Source of the DNA: Takakia lepidozioides
Lineage: Eukaryota; Streptophyta; Takakiopsida; Takakiales; Takakiaceae
Direction: 5' to 3'
DNA length: 64,000 bases
NCBI GenBank assembly: GCA_030704615.1
Contig: CM060732.1
Span: 7,254,001-7,318,000 of the forward strand
Positions 32,601 to 45,000 of this stretch are shown piece after piece. Within the stretch, counting starts at the first letter, position 1. Each line of letters begins with the position of its first letter. The notes under the pieces were generated by a model that did no database searches, was not told where the DNA came from, and saw only the letters and a list, made by a program, of their open reading frames with translations. A program made the translations under genes and the position numbers.

Positions 32601-33012
32601 GGTACACCATGAATTTGCTGCTGATTCAGTATTGTGGCAACCAAGATGTTTCCATGCCCAGCTGCGCTTGACTTTCACCCTGTCATCGCTATGTTTGTTG
32701 CTGAGTGGACCCTGATGTTGGTGTCTGCAGATATCAGATCCTGTGTTTCTCCTGAACCCCCATGACAAGCGGTCAAAGACAGCCGCCGCCAAGGCGGAAG
32801 TGGTGGGAATAGCCGGGGTTGACAAGTTCCACTGCAAGGACATTCCATCCGGGTGGTACAAGGTGAAAGTCCACGAGATCATGCTTCCAAGTGTTACACT
32901 GCCTTGCCCAAATGTGGACGATGCCCCCCCCCAGACCACACTAGCGCACATGAAAGGCACGGTGACTCTCTGGCCAGAGAAGAGTATGAGGAGGGGTGAA
33001 GGTATCAAGTGA
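29613..33012 (+). CDS. PTTA/En-Spm-like transposon protein with an in-frame FCP1/NIF-type phosphatase domain
   Basis: Exon 1 runs from an ATG at 29613 to 30335. It holds a basic region (GRKRTSELRKERRHAMKQW) and EPAYWDKLVAYWESP ... NPSRWGRAG, which resembles the plant PTTA/En-Spm transposase family. A phase-0 intron (30336-30775, GTAATC...AACAG) joins it to exon 2. Exon 2 encodes a coiled coil (RIGALERLAALSAERERGME) and then, in the same frame, KLIVLDLNGILCHSI, RHFYVGIWSCASKGNVADIF and NTLLVDDSPHKGRGN. These are motifs I, II and IV of FCP1/NIF HAD phosphatases, with the second catalytic Asp replaced by Asn (DLN). Probable small exons follow near 32050-32093, 32284-32350 and 32535-32594 (ends GTAGGT). 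A last one, 32731-33010, holds PSGWYKVKVHEIMLPS and GTVTLWPEKS, similar to the C-terminus of PTTA proteins. The frame is intact. Downstream splicing is inferred. Confidence 0.55.
32145..32165 (+). repeat. C homopolymer in intronic sequence
   Basis: About 20 uninterrupted C residues lie between two probable exons of the phosphatase-fusion gene. Confidence 0.8.
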
Positions 33013-34379
33013 CATTTCATGTTTGTAGTCCCTGTTGGGTGTGTAATGATACTCATAGAAGTGTGTATGATACTCACGTTACCAGTTTTGTACATTTGGG
33101 CCATGACAGTTTAAGTGATGTCCGGCAACCATGTATGTTGGCATTTAGTCTTGCTCATATGCAGGTGTGCCGTGACGGTCTCCAATTTGAATGCAATATT
33201 CCATTTCCTGACTTGTCGTCGTGTCCGTCCACCTTCTATGTGTATGTGTGATGGTCTTTGGTCTCCCTGTCACCTCGTCTATTTGGTTCGTTAGCGTGAT
33301 GTTGTGCATGCATCGTGGTCTGTGTTCTGAGTGTCGCCCAGTATCATTGCTTCTCAATTCCCCCTGCATATGGGTGAACCACTAAAACCAGTAGAATGCA
33401 TCAGAACCATATTTTCAGCTTAGAATGCAAGTCAGTTGGACAACTCACACAAACCACTACAAGTGCTCATTTGCAGTGCTTTCCTACTGTAGTGCAACCA
33501 ACTAGCATAGTGGCAGCGGAGTTGGCCAAAGCAGTCCCGAGATGGCACAAACACTCTGCGTCTTTCCACTAGCAGTCGTACCCCTCACTGCCATTGCGTG
33601 GGGACGACGCCACGCGTCGACCCACACACTCTCCACGTGGTCCCCGTGGATTCGTCTACCAGCAGTTGTGTAGTCGACTTCGCCAGTGGCTGTTGCCACG
33701 TGACATGCAACACTCCAAGTTATGTGGCCGACTGCGATGTGGCGTCTTGAGCCCGTGGCCACGCGGCGGCATTACCGCTCGTCGCGGCGCCGCCACATCG
33801 GCATCCACGTCCGCATCCACGTCCGCGTCCATGTGTCACCGCGCCCCAGGTGAGTCAGTCCACTCATCCGGAAGGAAAAGTCAAAGTCAGCTCAAAACAT
33901 CAGACACACGGGCGGCCCGCCTGGTTACGCCACGTGGTTCTTCAGCATTAATCGCATTAATCGTTGAGCAGTTGTTCGCGCGTCTACGTCCTTTACCACT
34001 CCAATCATTGGATGTCCAACCCAACTACCACGTCTGTTGTAACTGGTCTGTTGTAACTTCCAGTCGATCCCTGTTTTTTGACTTTTACGACTCAAAATGA
34101 GTCGTTACCCCAGTGGTAAATGACACGAATGCTTCTAGTGTATACCTTCTGACTGCATACCGTTGGCAGTTATTGCGCAAAGGCCAGGGGCCGCATTCTG
34201 CAGACAAGGTTCATTAACTCTCTGACAGTGGATTTTCGGGAGAGTGGGCTCCCCGGATTCGTGAATAGGCTTCGTCGCTTGCAAAAATTGGCCCTGCATT
34301 CCTTTCCCTCGCTGCATCCCCCCTTCTCCCAGGGCGCTTGTCCGAACACCGTCCTGGCAGTCTTGTGTGCACATCTCCC
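33013..34379. other. no gene recognised
   Basis: The first part is the likely 3' flank of the preceding gene. 33560-33870 is GC-rich with short CACGTGG and GCATCCACGTCC repeats. No coding region is supportable. Confidence 0.4.
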
Positions 34380-37300
34380 ATGGCAGAAAACCTGAGCGCT
34401 ATAGTGTACTGCCCTCCTCACGAGCATAGAGCTACATTTCCGTGCAGAGGGGAGATCTGTCGGGTGATGGAGAAATATCTCTGCGTTCGATACCACCTGA
34501 AACAGGGGTCGGTATTTTTGGAGGAGGAAAGGAAGGATTCAAACGGAGTTGTAGTCGAAAATATTGTTGTGCTCCACGATGATTTCGGCGACGGCAGGGA
34601 ATGGTGAGTTCCACCATCGGACATCGTCATATACAGGGTTGTTGGGGACTTCATTTGCCCGCCAAATGCGCCTTATATCCTGGCGTCTTCCATGAAACAA
34701 TCCGCCAATCAGAGAGTGGGTACCTCAAAGAGAGAAGTCCGCAACGAAATAAATCCAGAGCCCAACCCATCAATGAAGACGAGTGAGAACCGGGTTGTTC
34801 ACAACCTGTCCGACTCCGACGAGGTCATGGAAGTTCTGAGATCATCCTGGAGATCAGGCAAGTCCTCAATGGACATCAGCGGACGAGGGAGTCATATTCC
34901 CAGCACGAACACAGCAGTTCGATCCATTCTTGAAATTCTGCGAGGGCTTCACATGGAGGGACACCGCTCGGAGTTGACTGGGCTGGACTACAGCAAGTTC
35001 GTCATTAAATCCGTTATATGCCTTCCCGCAGACGTTGACGGTAATATATTCATTGAGTTCCCTCGAACAGACTATTCGAGGGCGTCCAGAATGTTGACAG
35101 ATATGGATAGGAAACATGACGGTCATCCTTGGTGCGTCACCAAAACCACCAGCATGAAGATGCTCGATGGTGTGCGGGTGCGCTACATTGTTTGTGCGGG
35201 CGCGTTGCGGTGTTTTTCCCCAACTTGCTTCCACTTTAAATCCAGAGGTCACAGGAACGAGACGGATTGGACAGGCACAGCTCATCAACCATTTCGAGCT
35301 CAGGAAAAGGTTCCAAACTCCACATTTAAGTGTGCGCATTGCAACGAACCACCACATTGCATGTCTGTTTGTAATGCCAAGCAGTTCTATGTGTTGCACC
35401 GTTTCCCTGACCTCACACGAGCTTGTATACACGTTGGTTCCCATTGTCACAAATTGGCGAGGAGGAACTCGCGGGAGGCTGCCCACGAGGCAAAGCAGCT
35501 CGTTCAGGAGGAGGTTAAGTTGAGACCTGGTGCCAAACCCAAACAGATACAGCTGCAGGCCGCCCATAAGATGGCATTGGCCAGAATTATGTCGGAGCAG
35601 GGAATAAACGAACAGATGGCCAGGGCGGGATTGCCCCCTCCCAATTTCCGTGGTTTCATGGCGGACAACGCACAAGCAAATTGGGCTGCCATCCGAAGGG
35701 TGTACGGGGAAGACCCCAATGTTCCAATGGAAGGCAAGAAGAGATCTTGTGGGTTCCATTTTCTGCAGAGCTGGTCACAGTAGACAAATTTCAGAGAGGA
35801 GCACCGTTCCATGTGTCTTGCTCCCACCTTGGATGATGCAGAGACACAATTTGCATATAAACAGGTGGACAACGTCAGGTGCTGTAAAGAAATCAGACGA
35901 GGGAGCAATGGTCAGTTGGCTAGCATGGTGGCATTATCGTTTCCTCCAGTTCGGCGACTATATGCGGGAGGTGAGTTGCACGAATTCGCGTCCCGTTGAA
36001 TATTATGCTACTCATTATTTGTAACTTGCTTGTAACCTCAACATGTGCATGTGCAGGAAATGTGTCTGGACTCCGACACCGACATGCCGACAACAAACAT
36101 GGCCGAATCAGTACATTCTTCCTGGCGTGCCTCCTCTGCGGCGCATCTGGTGGACATCCTCACTGCCACAACGGAGGACATTGTCAGGTCAATTATGCAG
36201 CAATGCGGATACAACGAGTTCTTGAAAGGGAAACAGTGGGGCTTGGGGCCGGACAGGCAGAAAATGCTGATGCGGACTGCCTCCAGATCGAAGAATCCTC
36301 GCAAGTGGGCAGCAGTCTTGCGAGAGGGCCTTCGGGACACGCCATTGCTTCGAAGAGGCCAACACTTGGAAGGAGATGTTCACACCCGTCCAGTGAGACA
36401 AAGACTTGACGAGGCACCTGGCAGAGAAGAGGATTCATGGCGAGCTGACAAGAATATTCGCACGCTCCCTCATGGTCCCGTGATGTTGCTCGAGGAGGTC
36501 TCGTCGAGCGCCGCAAGTCCTACACGTTCAAGATCGCCATCTCCTTTGAGCACAGGGCACGTGCCCGAGGAACATAACGAGCCATCTGTAGTAACGCAGT
36601 ACAACATACCCATTGTGGAGACAAGAGTGTCGGAGTCACAGTGGAGAATTGCAAGGACATTGCCGGCATTTCGAGGGAAGTGTTGCGCCATCTGGGTGGA
36701 TACGAGAGCATGTTGTGGTGAGATGATTCGGAGGAACCCACACGGTGTTGTACCTGCACCTTGTTTCGGCGGCAGATTTTTGAGTCCCACATTCTCTCAC
36801 GCCACAACGCAGACGTTTTGGTTCTGTAGGCACGACATAATGACCTGTGTATTTGGCAAGCCCAAGTATGGGATTCAGGGAATGCCGGAGCCTCTGGGCG
36901 TCTGGCCTGTTGCACCAGGTTGCATCCTCTCTCAGAATTAGGCAGATGCTCTTTTTGCAGCATGATTTCGAATGGTGCAACGCACAGACGCCCCGGCCCA
37001 CTCGTTTCCAGTTCCTCAGACCCAGCCATTGCAGACTGTTCGGTCCAGTAGAGACAGATTGGACAATTCTGCACATCCCACAATGCGATTCGGAAGAGTG
37101 AAGAGACGACACCCTCCCAACAAGTTGAATGAGACTCGGATTGCCAATGCTCTTGGGATGGCTTGCACTATTCAGAGCTCCATGGACGTACCCCCACCCG
37201 GCCTTGGGCGTGTTTATCGGATGGCAACGGCCGGCTCAGCTGTACGCGACGACATATACACAATTACGATTGGAGTGGAGCCAACTTGCAATTGTACGGA

Positions 37301-37526
37301 CTCCTCGTTGATGGAAGCAAAGAAGGGGTCAAAGTATTATCCGTGCAAGCATGTGTATTACATTTACCTGAAGAGGTTGAGGATGAACTTGACTATTGAT
37401 GACTTTATTCATGCACCAGCGTTGAGCGTGAACGAGCTGCACAAACTCCACGAGATTCCAAAAATCATTGATGGGGCAAAGGGAATCCACCATATGGATA
37501 TTTGCAATTGCATTTTGATGCATTAG
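34380..37526 (+). pseudogene. SWIM zinc-finger, MULE-like transposase gene (in-frame stop)
   Basis: A first exon from ATG 34380 (MAENLSAIVYCPPHEHRATF) ends at a GTGAGT donor at 34605. The main ORF to 35783 holds a Cys/His cluster, CFSPTCFHF ... FKCAHCNEPPHC ... TRACIHVGSHCH, like the WRKY-GCM1-type fingers known in MULE transposases. A DDE-like block follows: NFRGFMADNAQANWAAIRRV and KKRSCGFHFLQSW. A TAG at 35781-35783 interrupts the frame, which continues as FREEHRSMCLAPTLDDAETQ to about 35999. After an intron come NMAESVHSSWRASSAAHLVD and GPDRQKMLMRTASRSKNPRK (36057-36941). The last ORF (36972-37526) ends with a SWIM finger, CNC ... YYPCKHVYYIYLKRL (C-x-C ... C-x-H). The order finger, transposase core, SWIM fits MULE-type elements. 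The stop codon and unclear splice phases suggest decay. TIRs were not found. Confidence 0.6.
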
Positions 37527-37744
37527 ACTTTGTTTTGCAGTGTAATGAATTGCACCCCAAAACTCCTGGAATGAGACAGACAATATTAAAGTGATGTCTT
37601 TTAAACACTATGGACTGCTGGATATCCGTTGACGTCCAGTGGCAATTCAATGTTGAAACAAAATCAATACAAAGATGGCGGCAGGAAAAATTTGCAAATC
37701 TTCCAGAAAACTGAGTTCCAACAGTTGCAGTTGAGGGGGCCATT

Positions 37745-38070
37745 TCTGGAAATATGGCGCCGAATTTCCCTATTTTGGGCCGAAAACTAGCTAAGTCCCA
37801 ACATTGTCTGGAAACGATGTCTGGAAAAATGGCGCCGAATTTCCAGTTACATGGCCCAGAACTGCCCAACATTTGTGCAATGCCCGGCACCATGTACCGA
37901 AATTCGGCGCCACATTTCCAATTTTGGGCTTACACTTCAATCAAGTAGGGACCTATAACCGCGAAATTCGGCACCATTTTTCGCCGGAGACACCTATTAC
38001 CGCGCAATACGTCGCCGATTTCTTCGCTTGCGGAACCTATTACCGCGAAATTCGGCGCCATTTTTGCAGA
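37745..38070. repeat. GGCGCC-core repeats, site 3
   Basis: Degenerate copies of AAATTCGGCGCC and ATGGCGCCGAATTTCC occur five to six times (for example 37755, 37830, 37900, 37960, 38050). They sit just downstream (minus-strand sense) of the ParB-like exon. Confidence 0.8.
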
Positions 38071-38199
38071 TGTCGCTCGGAATTCGCACGAGCGGAAGAC
38101 GAAATATCATGAGCACTGCTCTCAAAACTACAATTTCTATTTCAAACAATGAATATTATATTGGTTTTTTCTGACATATTCCATTAAAATAATGTTTTT

Positions 38200-38290
38200 T
38201 ATTTCCAGAATTTGTACTTCTGCTCATGAAAACCGATTGTCTTACTACTCCGCTCATGCTGCTCATGCCGCTCATGCTCATGAAATAGCT
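38200..38290. repeat. CATGAGC direct-repeat motif, site 2
   Basis: GCTCATGAAAACC and a run of GCTCATG(C/A) ending GCTCATGAAATAGC are present. This is the reverse complement of the motif at 10296-10345, and a related pair occurs at 60466-60500. Confidence 0.6.
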
Positions 38291-38392
38291 AACCTCTGTG
38301 AAAGTCAGAATGAAATTCAAGGACCGTCAACAGAGGACTAGAACCAAAGAACCACGGAACTACAACTGGAACATGTAGAATGAGAAACCAAC

Positions 38393-38982
38393 CTGTTCAC
38401 ATCATTCATTGCCGTCAGAAGACCCATCATGTTCCCATCGCAATCCAGCACCATCGATCGAACACAGTAATGCCACTCTTCCTCCTGTGAGTGCAGCCTC
38501 CCAATGACAGCCATCCATGCAATCAACCGGTGGTTGTCATCCCATACGTGAAACATCTTCCCTGAGAATGCCTGGGTCGAAGGTTTCCTGGAGAGAAGGA
38601 GTTCAAAAGATTCGTTCACCTGTCTCCAAATGGGATCCCAAGAGTCCACGATTGACTCATCCACAAGGAGCTCATTGCCTTTGGAATCCCTAGTAGAAAC
38701 GTAAAAGACTGCGGATCCATCCAAATACCCATGAACAAACTCTCCCTCCAGCTTTTGGATGTCATTCATGAGGGGTGGAAGAACAACGGGCATGGAAACC
38801 AACCTACACAGGGGAATTTTAAACCTCCCACCCGGGGCAAGCATACTTTGCACCACAAGCTGAGAGTTTACCTTCTGACCCCCCAGCATCTCAGCGGCTT
38901 TGCTTTCATAGAACTCATCGTCCACATCAGCAATGATCTCCTTCCCCTCCCCCGAAGGGTTCTCATCCGCCACCCTTTGCAT
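38393..38982 (-). CDS. ParB/sulfiredoxin-like exon of the methyltransferase-like family (copy 3)
   Basis: This exon is open from 38982 to a GTTGGT donor at 38393/38392 (phase 2). It encodes KIPLCRLVSMPVVLPPLMND, GSAVFYVSTRDSKGNELLVD, FSGKMFHVWDDNHRLIAWM and EWHYCVRSMVLDCDGNMMGL. It aligns along its length with the ParB-like exon of the gene at 10.5-15.8 kb, and here the frame is unbroken. The DNHRLIAW block and the opening IPLCRLV resemble the ends of the ParB N-terminal domain (a nucleotide-binding or nuclease fold). No methyltransferase-like exon follows within several kilobases. The donor phase matches the entry phase of the first exon of copy 1 (10269). The satellite array begins just upstream. 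Confidence 0.6.
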
Positions 38983-39029
38983 CTTCTCTTGCAGGGTTGT
39001 TCATTCAAATTGATATAAGAGAGAGACAA

Positions 39030-42000
39030 GAATCGATGGTGTTTTGAGCATGGCAAACAAGCCCTGTGTGGCCCAATTTCACATCAGAAAACAAGCAGAG
39101 AGGGGGGCCAAAAACAGTGTGCGTTGCCACACATTGTTTGAGCTTCCAATAATGGGTGATTTGAACATGGCACAGTGGCCCTCAGTGGCTAATTTTCAAA
39201 TCAAAAAACAGGCAGAGAGTGGGGCTCAGAAAGTGTGCGTTGCCGCACCCTGCTTGAGATTCCAAATAGGGGTGTTTTGAACATGACATTTGGCCCTATG
39301 TGGCACATTTCGACATAAAAAAAGAAGGCAGAGAAGGGGCCAAAAACAGTGTGCGTTGCCGCACACTATTTGAGATTTCAAATAGGGTTGAGCTGAAAAT
39401 GGCATACTAGCCCTGAGTGGCCGATTTTCAAATCAAAAAACGGGCAGTGAGGGGGGGCACAAACAGTATGCGTTGCCCCACATTGTTTGTGCTTCCAACT
39501 ATGGGTGTTTTGAGCATGCATACTGGCCATGTGTGGCCCAATTTCACATCAAAAAACAAGCAGAGAGGGGCCCGAAACAGTGTGCGTTGCCGCATACTAT
39601 TTGAGCTTCCAATAAGGGGTGTTTACAACCTACTAGAATGGGCCTTAAATGGTTGTTTTGCACATCAAAAAACAAGTACAAAAGGGGGCTCAAACAGTGT
39701 GCGTTGCCGCACACTGTTTGAGCTTCCAAATAGGGGTGGAATGAACCTTACAGAGAGTGCCCCTGTGTGCACGATTTTCACATGAAAAAAACAATGACAA
39801 GGGGGGCTCAAACAGTGTGCATTGACGCACATTGTTTGAGCTGCCAGGTAAGTGTGGATTGAACCTGACAGAGATGCCCTATGTGGCCGGATTTAACATG
39901 AAAAAAACAATGAGAAGGAGGCTCAAACAGTGTGCATTGACGCACACTGTTTGAGCTTCAAAATAGGGGTGGATTGAACCATACAGAGAGGCCCTATGTG
40001 CACGATTTTCCCACCAAAAAACATGGAAAAAGGGGGGCTCAAATAGTGTGTGTTGACATACACAGTTTGAGCTGCCAGGTAAGTGTGGATTGAAACTGAC
40101 AGAGATGCCATTTGTGGCCGATTTTAACATGAAAAAAACAATGAGAAGGGGGCTCAAACAGTGTGCGTTGACGCACACTGTTTGAGCTTCGAAATAGGTG
40201 TGGATTGAACCAGACAGAGAGGCCCTGTGTGCACAATTTTGACACCAAAAAACAAGGCAAAAGGGGTGCTCAAACAGTGTGCGTTGACCCACACTTTTTG
40301 AGCTGCTAGGTAAGTGTGGATTGAACCTCACAGAGATGCCCTTTGTGGCCGATTTTAATATGAAAAAATAATGTCAAGTGGGGGCTCAAATAGTGTGTGT
40401 TGCCGCACATTGTTTGAGCTTCCAAATAGGGGAGGAATGAAGCTTACAGAGAGGCCCCTGTGCGCAGGATTTGCACATGAAAAAAACTATGACAAGGGGG
40501 GCTCAAACAGTGTGCGTTGACACACACTATTTGAGCTGCCAGGTAAGTGTGGATTGAACCTGACAGAGACGCCACATGTGGCCGGTTTTAACATGAAAAA
40601 AACAATGAGAAGGGGGCTCAAACAGTGTGCGTTGACGTACACTGTTTGAGCTTCGAAATAGGGGTGGATTGAACCAGACAGAGAGGCCCTGTGTGCACGA
40701 TTTTCACACCAAAAAATGAAGAAAAGGGGGGCTCAAACAGTGTGCGTTGACGAACACTGTTTGAGCTGCTAGGTAAGTGTCGGTTGAAACTCACAGAGAT
40801 GCTCTTTGTGGCCGATTTTAACATGAAAAAAACAATGAGAAGGGGGGCTCAAACAGTGTGCGTTGACGCACATTGTTTGAGCTTCGAAAAAGGGGTGGAT
40901 TGAACCAGACAGAGAGGCCCTGTGTGCGCGATTTTCACACCAAAAAACAAGGAAAAATGGGTGCTCAAACAGTGTGCGTTGCCGCACACTGTTTGAGCTT
41001 CCAAATAGGGGTGGAATGAACCTCACAAAGAGGCCCTTGTGTGCAGGATTTGCACATGGAAAAAACTATGACAAGGGGGCTCAAACAGTGTGCGTTGACG
41101 CAGACTGTTTGAGCTTCGATATAGGGGTGGATTGATCCACATAGATAGGTCCTGTGTGCACGATTTTCACACCAAAAAACAAGGCAAAATGAGTGCTCAA
41201 ACAGTGTGCGTTGATGCACTCTACTTGAGCTGCCAGATAAGTGTGGATTGAACCTGATAGAGATGCCCTTTGTGGCTGATTTTAACATGAAAAAAACAAT
41301 AACAAGGGGGGCTCAAATAGTGTGCATTGACGCACATTGTTTGAGCTGCCAGGTAAGTGTGGATTGAACCTGACAGAGATGCCCTATGTGGCCGGATTTA
41401 ACATGAAAAAAACAATGAGAAGGAGGCTCAAACAGTGTGCGTTGACGCACACTGTTTGAGCTTCAAAATAGGGGTGGATTGAACCATACAGAGAGGCCCT
41501 ATGTGCACGATTTTCCCACCAAAAAACATGGAAAAAGGGGGGCTCAAACAATGTGTGTTGACATACACAGTTTGAGCTGCCAGGTAAGTGTGGATTGAAA
41601 CTGACAGAGATGCCATTTGTGGCCGATTTTAACATGAAAAAAACAATGAGAAGGGGGGCTCAAACAGTGTGCGTTGACGCACATTGTTTGAGCTTCAAAA
41701 TAGGGGTGGATTAAACCAGACAGAGAGGCCCTGTGTGCACAATTTCGACACCAAAAAACAAGGCAAAATGGGTGCTCAAACAGTGTGCGTTGATGCACAC
41801 TGTTTGGGCTGCCAGGTAAGTGTGGATTGAACCTGACAGAGATGCCATTTGTGGCCGATTTTAACATGAAAAAATAATGTCAAGTGGGGGCTCAAATAGT
41901 GTGCGTTGCCGCACACTGTTTGAGCTTCGAAATAGGGGAGGAATGAACCTTACAGAGAGGCCCCTGTGTGCAGGATTGGCACATGAAAAAATCTATGACA

Positions 42001-45000
42001 AGGGGGGCTCAAATAGTGTGCGTTGACGTACACTGTTTGAGCTTCGAAATAAGGGTGGATTGATCCACACAGATAGGCCCTGTGTGCACGATTTTAACAC
42101 CAAAAAGCAAGGCAAAAGGGGTGCTCAAACGGTGTGCGTTGACGCACTCTGTTTGAGCTGCCAGATAAGTGTGGATTGAACCTGAAAGAGATGCCTTTTG
42201 TGGCCGATTTTAACATGAAAAAAACAATGACAAGGGGGGCTCAAACAGTGTGCGTTGACAAACATTGTTTGAGCTGCCAGGTAAGTGAGGATTGAACCTG
42301 ACAGAGATGCCATATGTCGCCGGTTTTAACATGAAAAAAACAATGAGAAAGGGGCTCAAACAGTGTGCGTTGACGGACATTGTTTGAGCTTCGAAATAGG
42401 GGTGGATTGAACCAGACACAGAGGCCCTGTGTGCAAGATTTTCACACCAAAAAATGAAGAAAATGGGGGCTCAAACAGTGTGCGTTGACGAACAGTGTTT
42501 GAGCTGCTAGGTAAGTGTCGATTGAAACTCATAGAGTGGCTCTTTGTGGCCGATTTTAACATGAAAAAAACAATGAGAAGGGGGGCTCAAACAGTGTGCG
42601 TTGACGCACATTGTTTGAGCTTCGAAATAGGGGTGGATTGAACCAGACAGAGAGGCCCTGTGTGCACAATTTTCACACCAAAAAATAAGGAAAAATGGGT
42701 GCTCAAACAGTGTGCGTTGACGCACACTGTTTGAGCTCCCAGGTAAGTGTGGATTGAACTTCATAGAGATGCCCTTTGTGACCGATTTCAACATGAAAAA
42801 ATAATGTCAAGTGGGGCCCAAACAGTGTGCGTTGCCGCACACTGTTTGAGCTTCGAAATAGGGGTGGAATGAACCTCACAGAGAGGCCCTTGTGTGCAGG
42901 ATTTGCACATGGAAAAAACTATTACAAGGGGGGCTCAAATAGTGTGCGTTGACGCAGACTGTTTGAGCTTCGATATAAGGGTGCATTGATCCACAGAGAT
43001 AGGCCCTCTGTGCACGATTTTCACACCAAAAAACAAGGCAAAATGAGTGCTCAAACAGTGTGCGTTGACGCACTCTGTTTGTGCTGCCAGGTAAGTGTGG
43101 ATTGAACCTGACAGAGATGCCATTTGTGGCCGATTTTAACATGAAAGAAACAATGACAAGGGGGGCTCAAATAGTGTGCGTTGACACACACTGTTTGAGC
43201 TGCCAGGTTAGTGTGGATTGAACCTGACAGAGATGCCCTATGTCGCCGGTTTTAACATGAAAAAAACAAAAAGAAGGGGCTCAAAGAGTGTGCGTTGACG
43301 CACACTGTTTGAGCTTCGAAATAGGGGTGGATTGAACCAGACAGAGAGGCCCTGTGTGCACATTTTTCACACCAAAAAACAAGGAAAAGGGGGGCTCAAA
43401 CAGTGTGCGTTGACGAACACTGTTTGAGCTGCAAGGTAAGTGTGGATTGAAGCTAACAGAGATGCCCTTTGTGGCCGATTTTAACATGAAAAAAACACTG
43501 AGAAGGGGGGCTCAAACAGTGTGCGTTGACGCACACTGTTTGAGCCTCGAAATAGGGGTGGATTGAACCAAACAGAGAGGCCATGTATGCACGATTTTCA
43601 CACCAAAAAACAAGGCAAAAGGGGTGCTCAAACAGTGTGCAATGACGCATACTGTTTGAGCTGTCAGGTAAGTGTGGTTTGAACCTGATAGAGATGCCAT
43701 TTGTGGCCGATGTTAACATGAAAAAAACAATGAGAAGGGGGGCTCAAAGAGTGTGCGTTGACGCACACTGTTTGAGCTTCACAATAGGTGTGGATTGAAC
43801 CAGGCAGAGAGGGCCTGTGTGCACAATTTTCACACCAAAAAACAAGCCAAAAAGGGTGCTCAAACAGTGTGCGTTGACGCACACTATTTGAGCTGCCACG
43901 TAAGTGTGGAATGAACCTGACAAAGATGCCCTTTTTGGCCGATATAACATGAAAAAATAATGTCAAGTGGGGGCTCAAATAGTGTGTGTTGCCGCACACT
44001 GTTTGAGCTTCCAAATAGGGATGGAATGAACCTTACAGAGTGGCCTCTGTGTGCAGGATTTTCACTTGAAAAAAACTATGACAAGGGGTCCTCAAATAGT
44101 GTGCGTTGACGCACACAGTTTGAGCTTCTTAATAGGGGTGGATTTAACTAGACAGATAGGCCATATGTGCACGATTTGCATACTAAAAAACAAGGCCAGG
44201 TAAGTGTGGATTGAACCTGACAGAGATGCCCTTTGTGGCCTATTTTAACACGAAAAAAAACAGTGTCAAGGGGGCTCAAACATTGTGCGTTGACGCACAC
44301 AGTTTGAGCTGCCACGTAAGTGTGGATTTAACCTGACAGAGATGCCCTGTGTGGCCGGTTTTAACATGAAAAAAACAATGAGAAGGGGGGGTTAACAGTG
44401 TGCGTTGACGAATACTGTTTGAGCTGCCAGGTAAGTGTGGATTGAAACTAACAGATATGCCCTTTGTGGCCGATTTTAACATGAAAAAAACAATGAGAAG
44501 GGGGGCTCAAACAGTGTGCGTTGACGCACATTGTTTGAGGGTGGATTGAACCAGACAGAGAGGCCGTGTGTGCACGATTTTCACACTAATAAACAAGGAA
44601 AAAGGGGGGCTCAAACAGTGTGCGTTGACGCACACTGTTTGAGCTGCCAGGTAATTGTGGATTGAAACTGACAGAGTTGCCCGTTGTGGCCAATTTTAAC
44701 ATGAAAAAAACAATGAGAAGGGGGGCTCAAACAGTGTGCGTTGACGCACACTGTTTGAGCTTCGAAATAGGGGTGGATTGAACCAGACAGAGAGGCCCTG
44801 TGTGCACGATTTTCACACCAAAAAACAAGCCAAAAGGGGTGCTCAAACAGTGTGCGTTGACGCACACTGTTTGAGCTTCCAAATAGGGGTGGAATGAACC
44901 TTACAGAGAGGCCCCTGTGTGCAGGATTTTCACATGAAAAAAACTATGACAAGGGGGGCTCAAACAGTGTGCGTTGACGCACACTGTTTGAGCTTTGAAA

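Noticed and set aside
36520-37112. Long minus-strand frames opposite the SWIM transposase
   Set aside because: They are shadows of the plus-strand coding region, which carries the recognisable SWIM finger and conserved blocks.
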